From the NCBI RefSeq assembly GCF_004923315.1, contig NZ_CP039650.1, positions 2,195,501 through 2,259,500 on the forward strand: a DNA stretch of 64,000 nt. The letters run 5' to 3'. Positions within the stretch are counted from its first letter, which is position 1. Each line of letters begins with the position of its first letter. This DNA comes from Azospirillum sp. TSA2s. GTDB taxonomy: Bacteria > Pseudomonadota > Alphaproteobacteria > Azospirillales > Azospirillaceae. Of this stretch, positions 35,221 through 44,091 are shown piece after piece. The notes under the pieces are model-generated. The model was given only the letters and a program-made list of their open reading frames with translations. It made no database searches and was not told where the DNA came from. A program made the position numbers and the translations under genes.

Positions 35221-37907
35221 TAACTCACCATCCCCCTTAGCCGATACAGCTCCTCCAACGCCTGCCGCGGCGTCAGACTGTCCGGATCAATCCCCGCAAG
35301 CGCCTCCTCCACCGCCGACGGCCCCGCAGGCGCCACCTCCGCCTCCACCTTCGCCGCCGGACGCTTCAGCGCCGCGCTGAACAGCGGCAAATCCTCCGCC
35401 AACCGGTGGATCGTCGCGTTCTGGTCGCCCGATTCCAGCAGCTTCAGCACCTCGTCCGCCCGCCCGACCACCGCCGGCGGCAGGCCGGCCAGCTTGGCGA
35501 CGTGGATGCCATAGCTGCGATCCGCCGCCCCCGCCGTCACCTCGTGCAGGAACACCACGTCGCCCTGCCATTCCTTGATCCGCATGGTGTGGCAGGACAG
35601 CGCCGGCAGCTTCGCCGCCAGCATCGTCAGCTCGTGATAATGCGTCGCGAACAGCGCCCGGCAGCGGTTCACGTCGTGCAGATGCTCGACGCAGGCCCAG
35701 GCGATCGACAGCCCGTCGAAGGTCGCCGTGCCGCGCCCGATCTCGTCGAGGATCACCAGAGCCCGCGCGCCCGACTGGTTCAGAATCGCCGCCGTCTCCA
35801 CCATCTCGACCATGAAGGTGGAGCGTCCGCGCGCCAGATCGTCGGCCGCACCGACACGGCTGTACAGCCGATCCACCACCCCGATATGCGCCTGTTCCGC
35901 CGGAACGAAGCTGCCCATCTGCGCCAGCACCGCGATGAGCGCGTTCTGCCGCAGGAAGGTGGACTTACCGGCCATGTTCGGACCGGTCAGCAGCCACAGC
36001 CGGTTGTCCGGCGCGAGGTCGCAGTCGTTCGCCACGAACGGCCCGCCATGGGCGGCGTCCAGCACCGCCTCCACCACCGGATGCCGCCCGCCCTTGATGG
36101 TGAAGCCCAGGCTGTCGTCCACCAGCGGCCGGCTGTAGCGCCGTTCCTCCGCCAGTTCGGCCAGCGAGGTCGCGACGTCCAGCGCCGCCAGCGCATGCGC
36201 CGCCTGCGCAATCGCGTCGGCCTTCGCCCCCACCGACTCCACCAACCCGCCGAACAGCTCCAGCTCCACCGCCAGCGCCCGGTCGGCCGCCTCCGAGATC
36301 CGCCGCTCCAGGTCCGACAGCTCCACCGTGCCGAACCGCACGGCGTTCGCCATGGTCTGCCGGTGCATGAAGACCTCGCGGGCCCGGTCCGACATCAGCT
36401 TGTCGGCATGGGCGGCGGTGACCTCGATGTGATAGCCCAGCACGTTGTTGTGCTTGACCTTCAGCGACGGCACCCCGGCGATCTCGGCATATTTCGTCTG
36501 CAACCCGGCGATCAGCCGCCGGCTCTCGTCGCGCAGCGTCACCAGCTCGTCGAGCGCATAGCTGTAGTCGCGGGCGATGAAGCCGCCGTCGCGCGCCAGC
36601 AGCGGCAGCTCCGGCGCCAGGGCCTGGGTCAGCTGGTCGACCAGTTCCGAATGTGCGCCCAGCCGCTTGTCGAGCGCCGCCAACCCGTCCGGCAGCGGCA
36701 TGGCGCCGGCCAGCAATTCGCGGATCAGCCCGGCCTGCCGCAGCCCGTCGCGGATCGCCGCCAGATCGCGCGGTCCCCCACGCCCCAGCGTCAGCCGCGA
36801 CAGTGCGCGTTCCAGATCCGGGCAGCTCCGCAACGCCTGCCGCAGTTCGCTGCGCAGCCGCTCCTCGGCCAGCGCGAACTCCACCATGTCCAGCCGGCGG
36901 CCGATGGCGGCGGGATCGGTCAGCGGGGCGGCCAGATGGGCGCAAAGCAGCCGGGCGCCGGCCCCCGTCACCGTGCGGTCGATGGTGGCGAGCAGGCTGC
37001 CGCGCCGTTCCCCGCTCAGCGTCCGCGTCAGTTCGAGATTGCGCGCGGTGGAGGCGTCGATCTCCATCACCGCCCCCGGTCCCAGCCGGCGCGGCGGCGA
37101 CAGGCGCGGCACGCGTCCCTTCTGCGTCAGCTCGACATACCCCACCAGCGCCCCGGCCGCCGCGACCTCCGCCCGGGTGAAGCTGCCGAAGGCGTCCAGC
37201 GTGCCGACGCCATACTGGGTCAGCAGGCGCTGCTTACCATTCTCGCTGTCGAATCGCGGGTTGGGCTGCACGGTCAGCCGCGACTTCCATTCGCCCCACA
37301 GCTCGAACAGCTCCGGCGTCTGGCTCAGCTTTTCCGAAATCAGCACTTCCTGCGGGTCGAGCCGCCCCAGCGCCGCGCCCAGCCCGGTCCGCTCCACCGG
37401 CTGCACCACCAGCTCGCCGGTCGACATCTCCAGCCAGGCCAGCCCCAGCCCGCCCGCCGTCTCCGCCACCGCCGCCAGCCAGTTGGAGGAACGGGCGTCG
37501 AGCAGGCTGTCCTCGGTCAGGGTGCCGGGGGTGACGATGCGGATGACGCCGCGCTTCACCACCGACTTCGACCCGCGCTTCTTCGCCTCCGCCGGGTCTT
37601 CCATCTGTTCGCAGATGGCGACGCGGAAGCCCTGGCGGATCAGGCGCTGCAGGTAATTCTCGTGGGAATGCACCGGCACGCCGCACATCGGGATGTCTTC
37701 GCCCAGATGCTGGCCGCGCTTGGTCAGCGCGATGTCCAGCGCCGCCGCGGCATTGACCGCATCCTCGAAGAACATCTCGTAGAAGTCGCCCATCCGGTAG
37801 AACAACAGGCAATCGGGATGCGCCTGCTTGATCTCCAGATACTGCGCCATCATCGGCGTGGCGTCGGGCGGGATGACGATTTCTGCGGTGTCGGACACGG
37901 GAACCAC
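35220..37907 (-). CDS. mutS: DNA mismatch repair protein MutS
   Basis: 895 residues from a GTG at 37907 (AAGG 4 bases upstream; protein begins VVPVSDTAE). The longer frame to 37988 adds non-homologous sequence. The mismatch-reading Phe-X-Glu motif is in YRMGDFYEMFFEDA. The ATPase has Walker A GPNMAGKSTFLRQ, the Walker B/signature LVILDEIGRGTATFDGLSIAW and the dimerisation HTH at the C-terminus (SLTPRQALEELYRLRGMV). Single gene; mutL is not in the window. Confidence 0.96.
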   Translation of the reverse strand: MVPVSDTAEIVIPPDATPMMAQYLEIKQAHPDCLLFYRMGDFYEMFFEDAVNAAAALDIALTKRGQHLGEDIPMCGVPVHSHENYLQRLIRQGFRVAICEQMEDPAEAKKRGSKSVVKRGVIRIVTPGTLTEDSLLDARSSNWLAAVAETAGGLGLAWLEMSTGELVVQPVERTGLGAALGRLDPQEVLISEKLSQTPELFELWGEWKSRLTVQPNPRFDSENGKQRLLTQYGVGTLDAFGSFTRAEVAAAGALVGYVELTQKGRVPRLSPPRRLGPGAVMEIDASTARNLELTRTLSGERRGSLLATIDRTVTGAGARLLCAHLAAPLTDPAAIGRRLDMVEFALAEERLRSELRQALRSCPDLERALSRLTLGRGGPRDLAAIRDGLRQAGLIRELLAGAMPLPDGLAALDKRLGAHSELVDQLTQALAPELPLLARDGGFIARDYSYALDELVTLRDESRRLIAGLQTKYAEIAGVPSLKVKHNNVLGYHIEVTAAHADKLMSDRAREVFMHRQTMANAVRFGTVELSDLERRISEAADRALAVELELFGGLVESVGAKADAIAQAAHALAALDVATSLAELAEERRYSRPLVDDSLGFTIKGGRHPVVEAVLDAAHGGPFVANDCDLAPDNRLWLLTGPNMAGKSTFLRQNALIAVLAQMGSFVPAEQAHIGVVDRLYSRVGAADDLARGRSTFMVEMVETAAILNQSGARALVILDEIGRGTATFDGLSIAWACVEHLHDVNRCRALFATHYHELTMLAAKLPALSCHTMRIKEWQGDVVFLHEVTAGAADRSYGIHVAKLAGLPPAVVGRADEVLKLLESGDQNATIHRLAEDLPLFSAALKRPAAKVEAEVAPAGPSAVEEALAGIDPDSLTPRQALEELYRLRGMVS

Positions 37908-38099
37908 GGGGCCTTGGAGGAGTGTTGTATCAGGAGCGCACCGTAGCACGGGATATGCGGCCGCGGGATAGGCGGGATGGCGGAGCATGGGACAATCAGA
38001 CGCGCACGAACGACGCAGGGTCCGTCCCTGTTGCGGTTGACGGGCGCGCGCCGCCGGTCGCTACAATAGGGCAGGCTGAAAAATAGGGAGACGGCCATC

Positions 38100-38606
38100 A
38101 TGACGCAAATGACCGAGGAAACCGTACCCGCCGAGGTGCGGGAGGTCGTTGCCCTCTTCTCCACCCGCGCCGGTTTCGACCGTGCGGTGGAGGCGCTGCT
38201 GGCGGCCGGCTTCGACCGCGCCGACCTGTCGGTCCTCGCCAGCCACGCCTCGCTGGACGCCGCCGATCCGAAGGGCAAGCCGCGGGACGAGGCGCTGACC
38301 GGTCTGGTGGGCGAACTGAAATATGCCTTCCCCCTGACCACCGCCGGTCTGATCGCCATCGTCGGCGGCCCGATCGAGGCGGCGCTGGCGGCCCTTGTCG
38401 CGGCCGGCGTCGGCGGTGCCGCCATCAAGGACTATCTGGACGAACTGACCAGCCACCCCAAGCCCGACGAGTTCACCCGTGCGCTGGAAGCCGGCGGCGT
38501 CATCCTGTGGGTGCGAATCGACACGCCGGACCAGGAGGCGCAAGCCGCCGCGCTGCTGGAGCGCGAGGGCGGTGTGAATGTGCATGTGAGCGTGCGGGAG
38601 GCTTGA
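38100..38606 (+). CDS. Hypothetical protein with glycine/alanine hydrophobic centre
   Basis: 168 residues. The N-terminal part (EVVALFSTRAGFDRAVEALLAAGFDRADLSVLAS) looks like the YflT/DUF1269-type 'general stress' fold, where a sequence-variable ferredoxin-like domain recognises repeats of the form F..R..F..A...L...GF. A hydrophobic Gly/Ala hairpin follows (TTAGLIAIVGGPIEAALAALVAAGVGG), then a second similar lobe (FTRALEAGGVILWVRIDTPDQEA). It may be membrane-associated. No function assigned. Confidence 0.75.
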   Translation: MTQMTEETVPAEVREVVALFSTRAGFDRAVEALLAAGFDRADLSVLASHASLDAADPKGKPRDEALTGLVGELKYAFPLTTAGLIAIVGGPIEAALAALVAAGVGGAAIKDYLDELTSHPKPDEFTRALEAGGVILWVRIDTPDQEAQAAALLEREGGVNVHVSVREA

Positions 38607-38620
38607 CCAACGGCGAAGTC

Positions 38621-38790
38621 AGACCCCCACCCCAACCCTCCCCCGCTGGGCGGGGGAGGGGGTAGGTGCTTGTTCGGAAAGGCGTCGGCAGTCCCTCCCC
38701 CGCCCAGCTCTCGCACAAAGCTATGCTTTGTGCTGACGCGGCAGGCGGACCATAGGTCCGCTGAGAGCGGGGGAGGATAGGTGGGGGTCT
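38621..38790. repeat. Family 2 inverted-pair repeat carrying a nested insertion
   Basis: Same arms as the copy at 35116 (AGACCCCCACCCC, CCTCCCCCGCTGGGCGGGGG, and the end GGATAGGTGGGGGTCT). The second hairpin loop is split by a 58-bp insert at 38709-38766. Confidence 0.8.
38709..38766. mobile_element. 58-bp palindromic mini-element inserted in a repeat hairpin
   Basis: Relative to the copy at 35116, this stretch is extra. It contains two perfect hairpins, GCACAAAG-CTATG-CTTTGTGC (38713-38733) and GCGGACC-ATA-GGTCCGC (38745-38761), enclosed by GCTCTC / GAGAGC (38707-38712, 38763-38768). It has no coding capacity. Confidence 0.6.
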
Positions 38791-38816
38791 AACTTCCCAA
38801 GACACCAACCACCCCC

Positions 38817-39167
38817 TCACGCCGCCCGAGCCCGCTCCATCCCGCGCCGCTCCACCATCCGCAGCCCGTGCACCCGGTACTGCGCCTGGACGATGGACGC
38901 CCATCCCATGCGGATCAGCGACAGCTTCACCGTGTCAGACACATCGTCGCCGGTGACGAGGTCGGTCACCTGCCACATCAGCGTGTCGTCCACCGACCGC
39001 GGGAACATCGCCGCGACCCGCAGCAGCCGCGCCATCAGCGCCGCCGTGGTCTGCCGGCCCAGCCCGCGTTCGGCCAGCGTCAGCGCGTCGTTCAGCGCCG
39101 CCAACTCCCGCCGCCCCTTCAAGGTAGGCTCTCCCGCCGCGCGCCCCGTGATCGTCCGGCCGGTCAT
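38817..39167 (-). CDS. Hypothetical helical protein
   Basis: 116 residues. Starts MTGRTITGRAAGEPTLKGRREL; the rest is predicted mostly helical (LAALNDALTLAERGLGRQTTAALMARLLRVAAM; DTVKLSLIRMGWASIVQAQYRVHGL). GGGAG lies before the ATG. No metal motif or transmembrane helix is seen. It is divergent from glnD, with 230 bp between that could hold both promoters. Not recognised. Confidence 0.65.
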   Translation of the reverse strand: MTGRTITGRAAGEPTLKGRRELAALNDALTLAERGLGRQTTAALMARLLRVAAMFPRSVDDTLMWQVTDLVTGDDVSDTVKLSLIRMGWASIVQAQYRVHGLRMVERRGMERARAA

Positions 39168-39397
39168 GGCCCATCTCCCGCAATACGCTCCGTATGGGAC
39201 CAGTCTGGCCCCGCAACACGGGTACCGCTGTGACGGCCGTCACAACCGCAGGCACAAGCACCGCCCGGCGCACTGGTTTTCCAGTGCGGGCGTGCTACCT
39301 GAAGGCTTTACCGCTATAGTGCGACCGTTGCGGCCGGTCCGGATTGCCTGAACGCCGCTGTTGAAGCCGCCCCAGAAGCCGAGGTTCCCCCCGACCG

Positions 39398-42238
39398 ATG
39401 CTGTCCGCCCGCTCCAAGGCGCCGACCCCGCCAGAGTCGCCCGCGCCCGCCATTCCGAACAAGCGCGCCATCATCTCCCGTCGCAAGCTGGCGGGGGAGC
39501 TGGAGGATCTGGTCGCCGAACACGGTACCGGCGACAAGCTGCGGCCGGCGCTGATCGCCTGCCTGCGCAAGGCGCTGGCCGACGGCCGGGCGGAGGTGCG
39601 GCAGCGCTTCGACGCCGGCGGATCGGGCGAGCAGTGCGTGCGGGAGAACTGCTATCTCGCCGACCGGCTGGTCGGCACGCTGGCGGACTTCACCGTCCGC
39701 TTCATCTTCCCCACCGCGAACCCGACCTCCGGCGAGGTGTTCGACGTGGCGGCCACCGGCGGCTATGGCCGCGGCGAGCTGGCGCCGTTTTCCGACATCG
39801 ACCTGCTGTTCCTGCTGCCCTACAAGCGCACGCCGCGGGTGGAGCAGGTGGTCGAATACATGCTCTACATCCTGTGGGATCTCGGGCTGAAGGTCGGCCA
39901 TGCCGTGCGCAGCGTCGACGACTGCATCCGCCAGTCCAAGGCCGACGTCACCATCCGCACCGCCATCCTCGAATCGCGCTATCTCTGGGGTCCGGGCAAG
40001 CTGTTCGCCGAGCTGCGCAAGCGCTACGACAAGGAGGTGGTCGCCGGAACCGGCCCCGAATTCGTCGAGGCCAAGCTGGCGGAGCGTGACAACCGCCACC
40101 AGAAGATGGGCGACAGCCGCTATGTGCTGGAACCCAACCTGAAGGACGGCAAGGGCGGCCTGCGCGATCTCCAGACCCTGTTCTGGATCGCCAAGTATCT
40201 CTACCGCGTCGAGGGCGTCGACGAGCTGGTCGGCAAGAAGGTGCTGACGCCGGAGGAGGCGCAGCGCTTCGCCAAGGCGCAGAACTTCCTGTGGACCGCG
40301 CGCTGCCACCTGCATTACCTGACCGGCCGTCTGGAAGACCGCCTGACCTTCGACGTCCAGACCAGCATCGGCGCCGCCATGGGCTACACCGACCATGCCG
40401 GCACCAAGGGCGTCGAGCGCTTCATGAAGCACTACTTCCTGGTCGCCAAGGATGTCGGCGACCTGACGCGCATCTTCTGCGCCGCGCTGGAGGCCGAGTC
40501 GAAGCGTCCGCCCAAGTTCAACCTGCTGCGTCTGGCGTCGGTCGCCCGGCGCAAGGACGTGGACGGCTTCATCGTCGACGGCGAGCGGCTGAACGCCCGC
40601 AGTGACAAGCAGTTCAAGGAACAGCCGATCGACATGATCCGCCTGTTCCACACCGCACAGATGAACGACATCGACATCCACCCGGCGGCGCTGCGCTCCA
40701 TCACCCGCTCGTTGACCGCCATCGGCCCGAAGCTGCGCAACGATCCGGAGGCCAACCGCCTCTTCCTCGACATCCTGACCGGTCCCAAGGACCCGGAAAT
40801 CACGCTGCGCCGCATGAACGAGGCCGGGGTGATGGCCCGCTTCATCCCCGACTTCGGCCGGGTCGTCGCGCAGATGCAGTATGACATGTACCATGTCTAC
40901 ACGGTGGACGAGCACACGCTGTTCGCTCTCGGCATCCTGCACAAGATCGCGTCCCACGAGCATGCCGACGAGCTGCCGCTGTCCACCGAGGTGATCCACA
41001 AGGTCGTCTCGAAGCGCGCGCTCTACGTCGCCGTGCTGCTGCACGACATCGCCAAGGGCCGCGGCGGCGACCATTCGGTGCTGGGCGCCCGCGTGGCGGA
41101 AAAGCTCTGCCCCCGCCTGGGCCTGACGGCGGAGGAAACGGAAACCGTGGCGTGGCTGGTGCGCTGGCACCTCGCCATGTCGCACACCGCCTTCAAGCGC
41201 GATCTGGAGGACGACAAGACCGTCCGCGACTTCGTGGCCCTGGTCCAGTCGCCGGAACGCCTGCGCCTGTTGCTGGTGCTGACCGTCGCCGACATCCGCG
41301 CCGTCGGCCCGCAGCGCTGGAACAACTGGAAGGCCACGCTTCTCCGCGAACTCTACAACCGCTCCGAAGAGTTGATGTCCGGCGGCATGACCGTCGAGGG
41401 GCGCGGCCGGCGCATCCAGTCGGCCCAGGCTGCGCTCCGCGCCGAACTGACCGACTTCGACGACGAGGCGTTCGAGCGTCACAAGAGCCTCGGCTATCCC
41501 GGCTACTGGCTGGCCTTCGACACCGACACCCTGGCCCATCAGGCCCGCCTCGTCCGCGAGGCGGAGCGGGAGCAGCGCCCGCTGACGGTGGAGACCCGCG
41601 TCGACCGCGGTCGGGCGGTGACGGAGGTGACGATCTACGCCACCGATCACAGCGGCCTGTTCTCCCGCCTCGCCGGGGCGCTGGCCGCCTGCGGCGCCGA
41701 CATCGTCGACGCCCGCATCTTCACCATGACCAACGGCATGGCGCTCGACGTCTTCTCGGTCCAGGACGCCGCCGGCGGCGGTGCGTTCGAGAGCGGGGAC
41801 AAGCTCGCCCGGCTGTCGGTGATGATCGAGAAGGTGCTGTCGGGCCAGCTGAAGCCGCTGAACGACCTGTCGACCCGCCGCACCACCCAGGCCAGCCGCA
41901 CCCGCGTCTTCCATGTGCCGCCGCGCGTGCTGATCGACAACAACGCCTCCACCACCCACACGGTGATCGAGGTCAACGGCCGCGACCGTCCCGGCCTGCT
42001 CTACGACCTGACCCGCGCGTTGTCGAACCTGACCCTGCAGATCAGCTCGGCCAAGGTCTCCACCTTCGGCGAGAAGGCCATCGACGTCTTCTATGTGAAG
42101 GACGTCTTCGGCCTGAAGGTGACGCATGAGGGCAAGCTGGCGAAGATCAAGGAACGCCTGCTGAGCGCCCTCGACGACCCCACCGGCGACGCCCCGCCCC
42201 CGGCGACGGTGAAGCGGACAAGGACGAAGGTGACGTAA
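39398..42238 (+). CDS. glnD: Bifunctional PII uridylyltransferase / uridylyl-removing enzyme GlnD
   Basis: 946 residues. Senses glutamine and uridylylates or deuridylylates PII, controlling glutamine synthetase and, in diazotrophs, nitrogenase. The N-terminal nucleotidyltransferase motif is GGYGRGELAPFSDIDLLFLL. A helical UTase/UR linker follows. The HD hydrolase domain has the signature LLHDIAKGRGGDHSVLG. Two C-terminal ACT domains follow (VTIYATDHSGLFSRLAGALA and IEVNGRDRPGLLYDLTRAL) that bind glutamine. PII genes (glnB/glnK) are not in this window. Confidence 0.97.
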   Translation: MLSARSKAPTPPESPAPAIPNKRAIISRRKLAGELEDLVAEHGTGDKLRPALIACLRKALADGRAEVRQRFDAGGSGEQCVRENCYLADRLVGTLADFTVRFIFPTANPTSGEVFDVAATGGYGRGELAPFSDIDLLFLLPYKRTPRVEQVVEYMLYILWDLGLKVGHAVRSVDDCIRQSKADVTIRTAILESRYLWGPGKLFAELRKRYDKEVVAGTGPEFVEAKLAERDNRHQKMGDSRYVLEPNLKDGKGGLRDLQTLFWIAKYLYRVEGVDELVGKKVLTPEEAQRFAKAQNFLWTARCHLHYLTGRLEDRLTFDVQTSIGAAMGYTDHAGTKGVERFMKHYFLVAKDVGDLTRIFCAALEAESKRPPKFNLLRLASVARRKDVDGFIVDGERLNARSDKQFKEQPIDMIRLFHTAQMNDIDIHPAALRSITRSLTAIGPKLRNDPEANRLFLDILTGPKDPEITLRRMNEAGVMARFIPDFGRVVAQMQYDMYHVYTVDEHTLFALGILHKIASHEHADELPLSTEVIHKVVSKRALYVAVLLHDIAKGRGGDHSVLGARVAEKLCPRLGLTAEETETVAWLVRWHLAMSHTAFKRDLEDDKTVRDFVALVQSPERLRLLLVLTVADIRAVGPQRWNNWKATLLRELYNRSEELMSGGMTVEGRGRRIQSAQAALRAELTDFDDEAFERHKSLGYPGYWLAFDTDTLAHQARLVREAEREQRPLTVETRVDRGRAVTEVTIYATDHSGLFSRLAGALAACGADIVDARIFTMTNGMALDVFSVQDAAGGGAFESGDKLARLSVMIEKVLSGQLKPLNDLSTRRTTQASRTRVFHVPPRVLIDNNASTTHTVIEVNGRDRPGLLYDLTRALSNLTLQISSAKVSTFGEKAIDVFYVKDVFGLKVTHEGKLAKIKERLLSALDDPTGDAPPPATVKRTRTKVT

Positions 42239-42239
42239 A

Positions 42240-42391
42240 GGCCCTCTCCCGCCCCGGGAGAGGGAGGGGACCCGCCGAAGGCGGGGAGGGTGAGGGGCAA
42301 TGTGGACATGGATTTCCGATCCTCGCCACACCCCTCACCCTCCCAAGCTTCGCTTGGGTCCCTCCCTCTCCCGGGGCGGGAGAGGGATATG
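42240..42391. repeat. Large inverted-pair repeat between convergent glnD and ccoG (family 3)
   Basis: Left arm CCCTCTCCCGCCCCGGGAG with CCCGCCGAAGGCGGGGAGGG and TGAGGGG; right arm the inverse (CCCTCACCCTCCC, a local AAGCTTCGCTT hairpin, then CCCTCTCCCGGGGCGGGAG). The arms lie about 50 bp apart. It probably serves as a bidirectional terminator. Confidence 0.75.
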
Positions 42392-42409
42392 CTTGCTACG
42401 CCCCACCCC

Positions 42410-43942
42410 TCAAGGCGCCATGAACACGCTGGCGTGCTTGCCGACTTCGCCGCTCGTCTGGTCCTTGGCGATCACCGCCACGTCGGTCGAGCCCGACTTC
42501 ACCGCCGACGCCGGCACCTTCACGAACACCCGGTAGGTCGCCACCGTGTCGGCATCGGCCTTCAGCGTCAGGCTGCTGCCGCTGCCGGCCGCCCTATCAC
42601 CAGTGTCGGGTTCGCCCGCCACCGACAGATGCGCGTCGCGCAAGCCGTCGAACGTCACGAGATAGCTGCGGGCGATGTGCGTCTTGTTCAGCACCTTGAT
42701 GGTGTAGGCGTTCTGCACCGACCCGTCGGACAGCGTCACGAACAGCGGCGCCCGGTCGCGCAGCACGCTGACGTCCAGCGTCGGCCGCAGCATCAGCGCG
42801 ATGCCCATGGCACACAGCACCACCAGCATGATCAGCGAGTAGATCACCGTGCGCGGCCGGACCAGCTTCACCCGTTCCGGCTTGCCGTCGATCTTGGCGA
42901 TCTGGTTCGACTGGGTGTCGAAGCGCACGAGGTCGATCGGCCGGCCGATCTGCCGCATCACGTCGTTGCAGGCATCGACGCACAGACCGCAGCCGATGCA
43001 GGAGATCTGCTGGCCTTCGCGGATGTCGGTGCCGGTCGGGCAGACATGGACGCACTGCTTGCAATCGATGCAGTCGCCCAGCCCCGCCGCCTGACGTTCC
43101 TCCCAGCTCTGCGACTTGCGCAGCGGCCCGCGGCCCTCGCCGCGCCAGTCCTCATAAGTGACCAGGAAGGTGTCCTCGTCCACCATCGCCGACTGGAAGC
43201 TGCGCCACGGGCAGACATAGATGCAGATCTGCTCGCGCGCCCAGCCGGCGAAGAAATAGGTCGTGAAGGTGAACAGCGCGATGAAGGTGGCGACGCCGCT
43301 GGTGATGTTGCCGTGCAGCAGGTCGCTCATCAGCGTCGGCGCGTCGTTGAAATAGAACACCCACGCCCCGCCGGTCAGCAGCGAGATGCCGACCCACGCC
43401 GCATGCTTGGCCGTCTTGCGGGCGAACTTGGCCCCGGTCATCGGCGCCTTGTCCAGGCGGATGCGGGCGGTGCGCGGCCCTTCGATCTTGCGCTCCACCC
43501 ACATGAACAGGTCGGTCCACACCGTCTGCGGGCAGGCATAGCCGCACCAGATGCGCCCGGCCAGCGTGGTGGCGAAGAAGATGCCGAATGCGCCCAGGAT
43601 CAGCAGGCCGGTCAGGTAATAGACCTCCTGCGGCCAGATCTCGATCCACAGGAAGTAGGCGCGGCGCCCGACCATGTCGATCAGCACCGCCTGATCCGGA
43701 ATCCCCGGCCCGCGTTCCCAGCGGATCCACGGCGTGATGTAGTAGATCGCCAGCAGGACGATCAGCGCCGCCCACTTGATCTGCCGGAACCGGCCCTTCA
43801 CGTCGGCGGCATAAACCTTGGGCCGGTTGACGAACCAGTGGCGTCCCGGTTCCTCATGCGGCTCGGCGTGGGAAGAGGCGGCCGGTTTGGCCGCGGGGGC
43901 GGGGCGACGGGTGAGGGTGGAGTCTTCTTGCGGAAGGGACAT
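42410..43942 (-). CDS. ccoG: Cytochrome c oxidase accessory protein CcoG (FixG/RdxA)
   Basis: 510 residues. It acts as a copper reductase for cbb3 oxidase assembly. Several TM helices are present (WAALIVLLAIYYITPW; VYYLTGLLILGAFGIFFATTLAG). The first Cys cluster is RIWCGYACPQTVW. A dicluster 4Fe-4S region has CIDCKQCVHVCP and CIGCGLCVDACNDVM. A last TM (VIYSLIMLVVLCAMGIALML) and a C-terminal Ig-like FixG_C domain complete it. It usually neighbours ccoNOQP/ccoHIS; neither is seen here, so it stands alone. Confidence 0.95.
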   Translation of the reverse strand: MSLPQEDSTLTRRPAPAAKPAASSHAEPHEEPGRHWFVNRPKVYAADVKGRFRQIKWAALIVLLAIYYITPWIRWERGPGIPDQAVLIDMVGRRAYFLWIEIWPQEVYYLTGLLILGAFGIFFATTLAGRIWCGYACPQTVWTDLFMWVERKIEGPRTARIRLDKAPMTGAKFARKTAKHAAWVGISLLTGGAWVFYFNDAPTLMSDLLHGNITSGVATFIALFTFTTYFFAGWAREQICIYVCPWRSFQSAMVDEDTFLVTYEDWRGEGRGPLRKSQSWEERQAAGLGDCIDCKQCVHVCPTGTDIREGQQISCIGCGLCVDACNDVMRQIGRPIDLVRFDTQSNQIAKIDGKPERVKLVRPRTVIYSLIMLVVLCAMGIALMLRPTLDVSVLRDRAPLFVTLSDGSVQNAYTIKVLNKTHIARSYLVTFDGLRDAHLSVAGEPDTGDRAAGSGSSLTLKADADTVATYRVFVKVPASAVKSGSTDVAVIAKDQTSGEVGKHASVFMAP

Positions 43943-44091
43943 TGCGAGTTTCCTCGGCGCGTGTTTCCTCGGCCGTCAGCGGCACGGGCGGCATTCCCTT
44001 CTCCATAAGACTTCCGTCATGAAGCCGCATTGCGCGAAATCAATCCGGCCCCGATTCCGCTCCCTCCGGTCCGTCCTACCCCCTCATTTCC

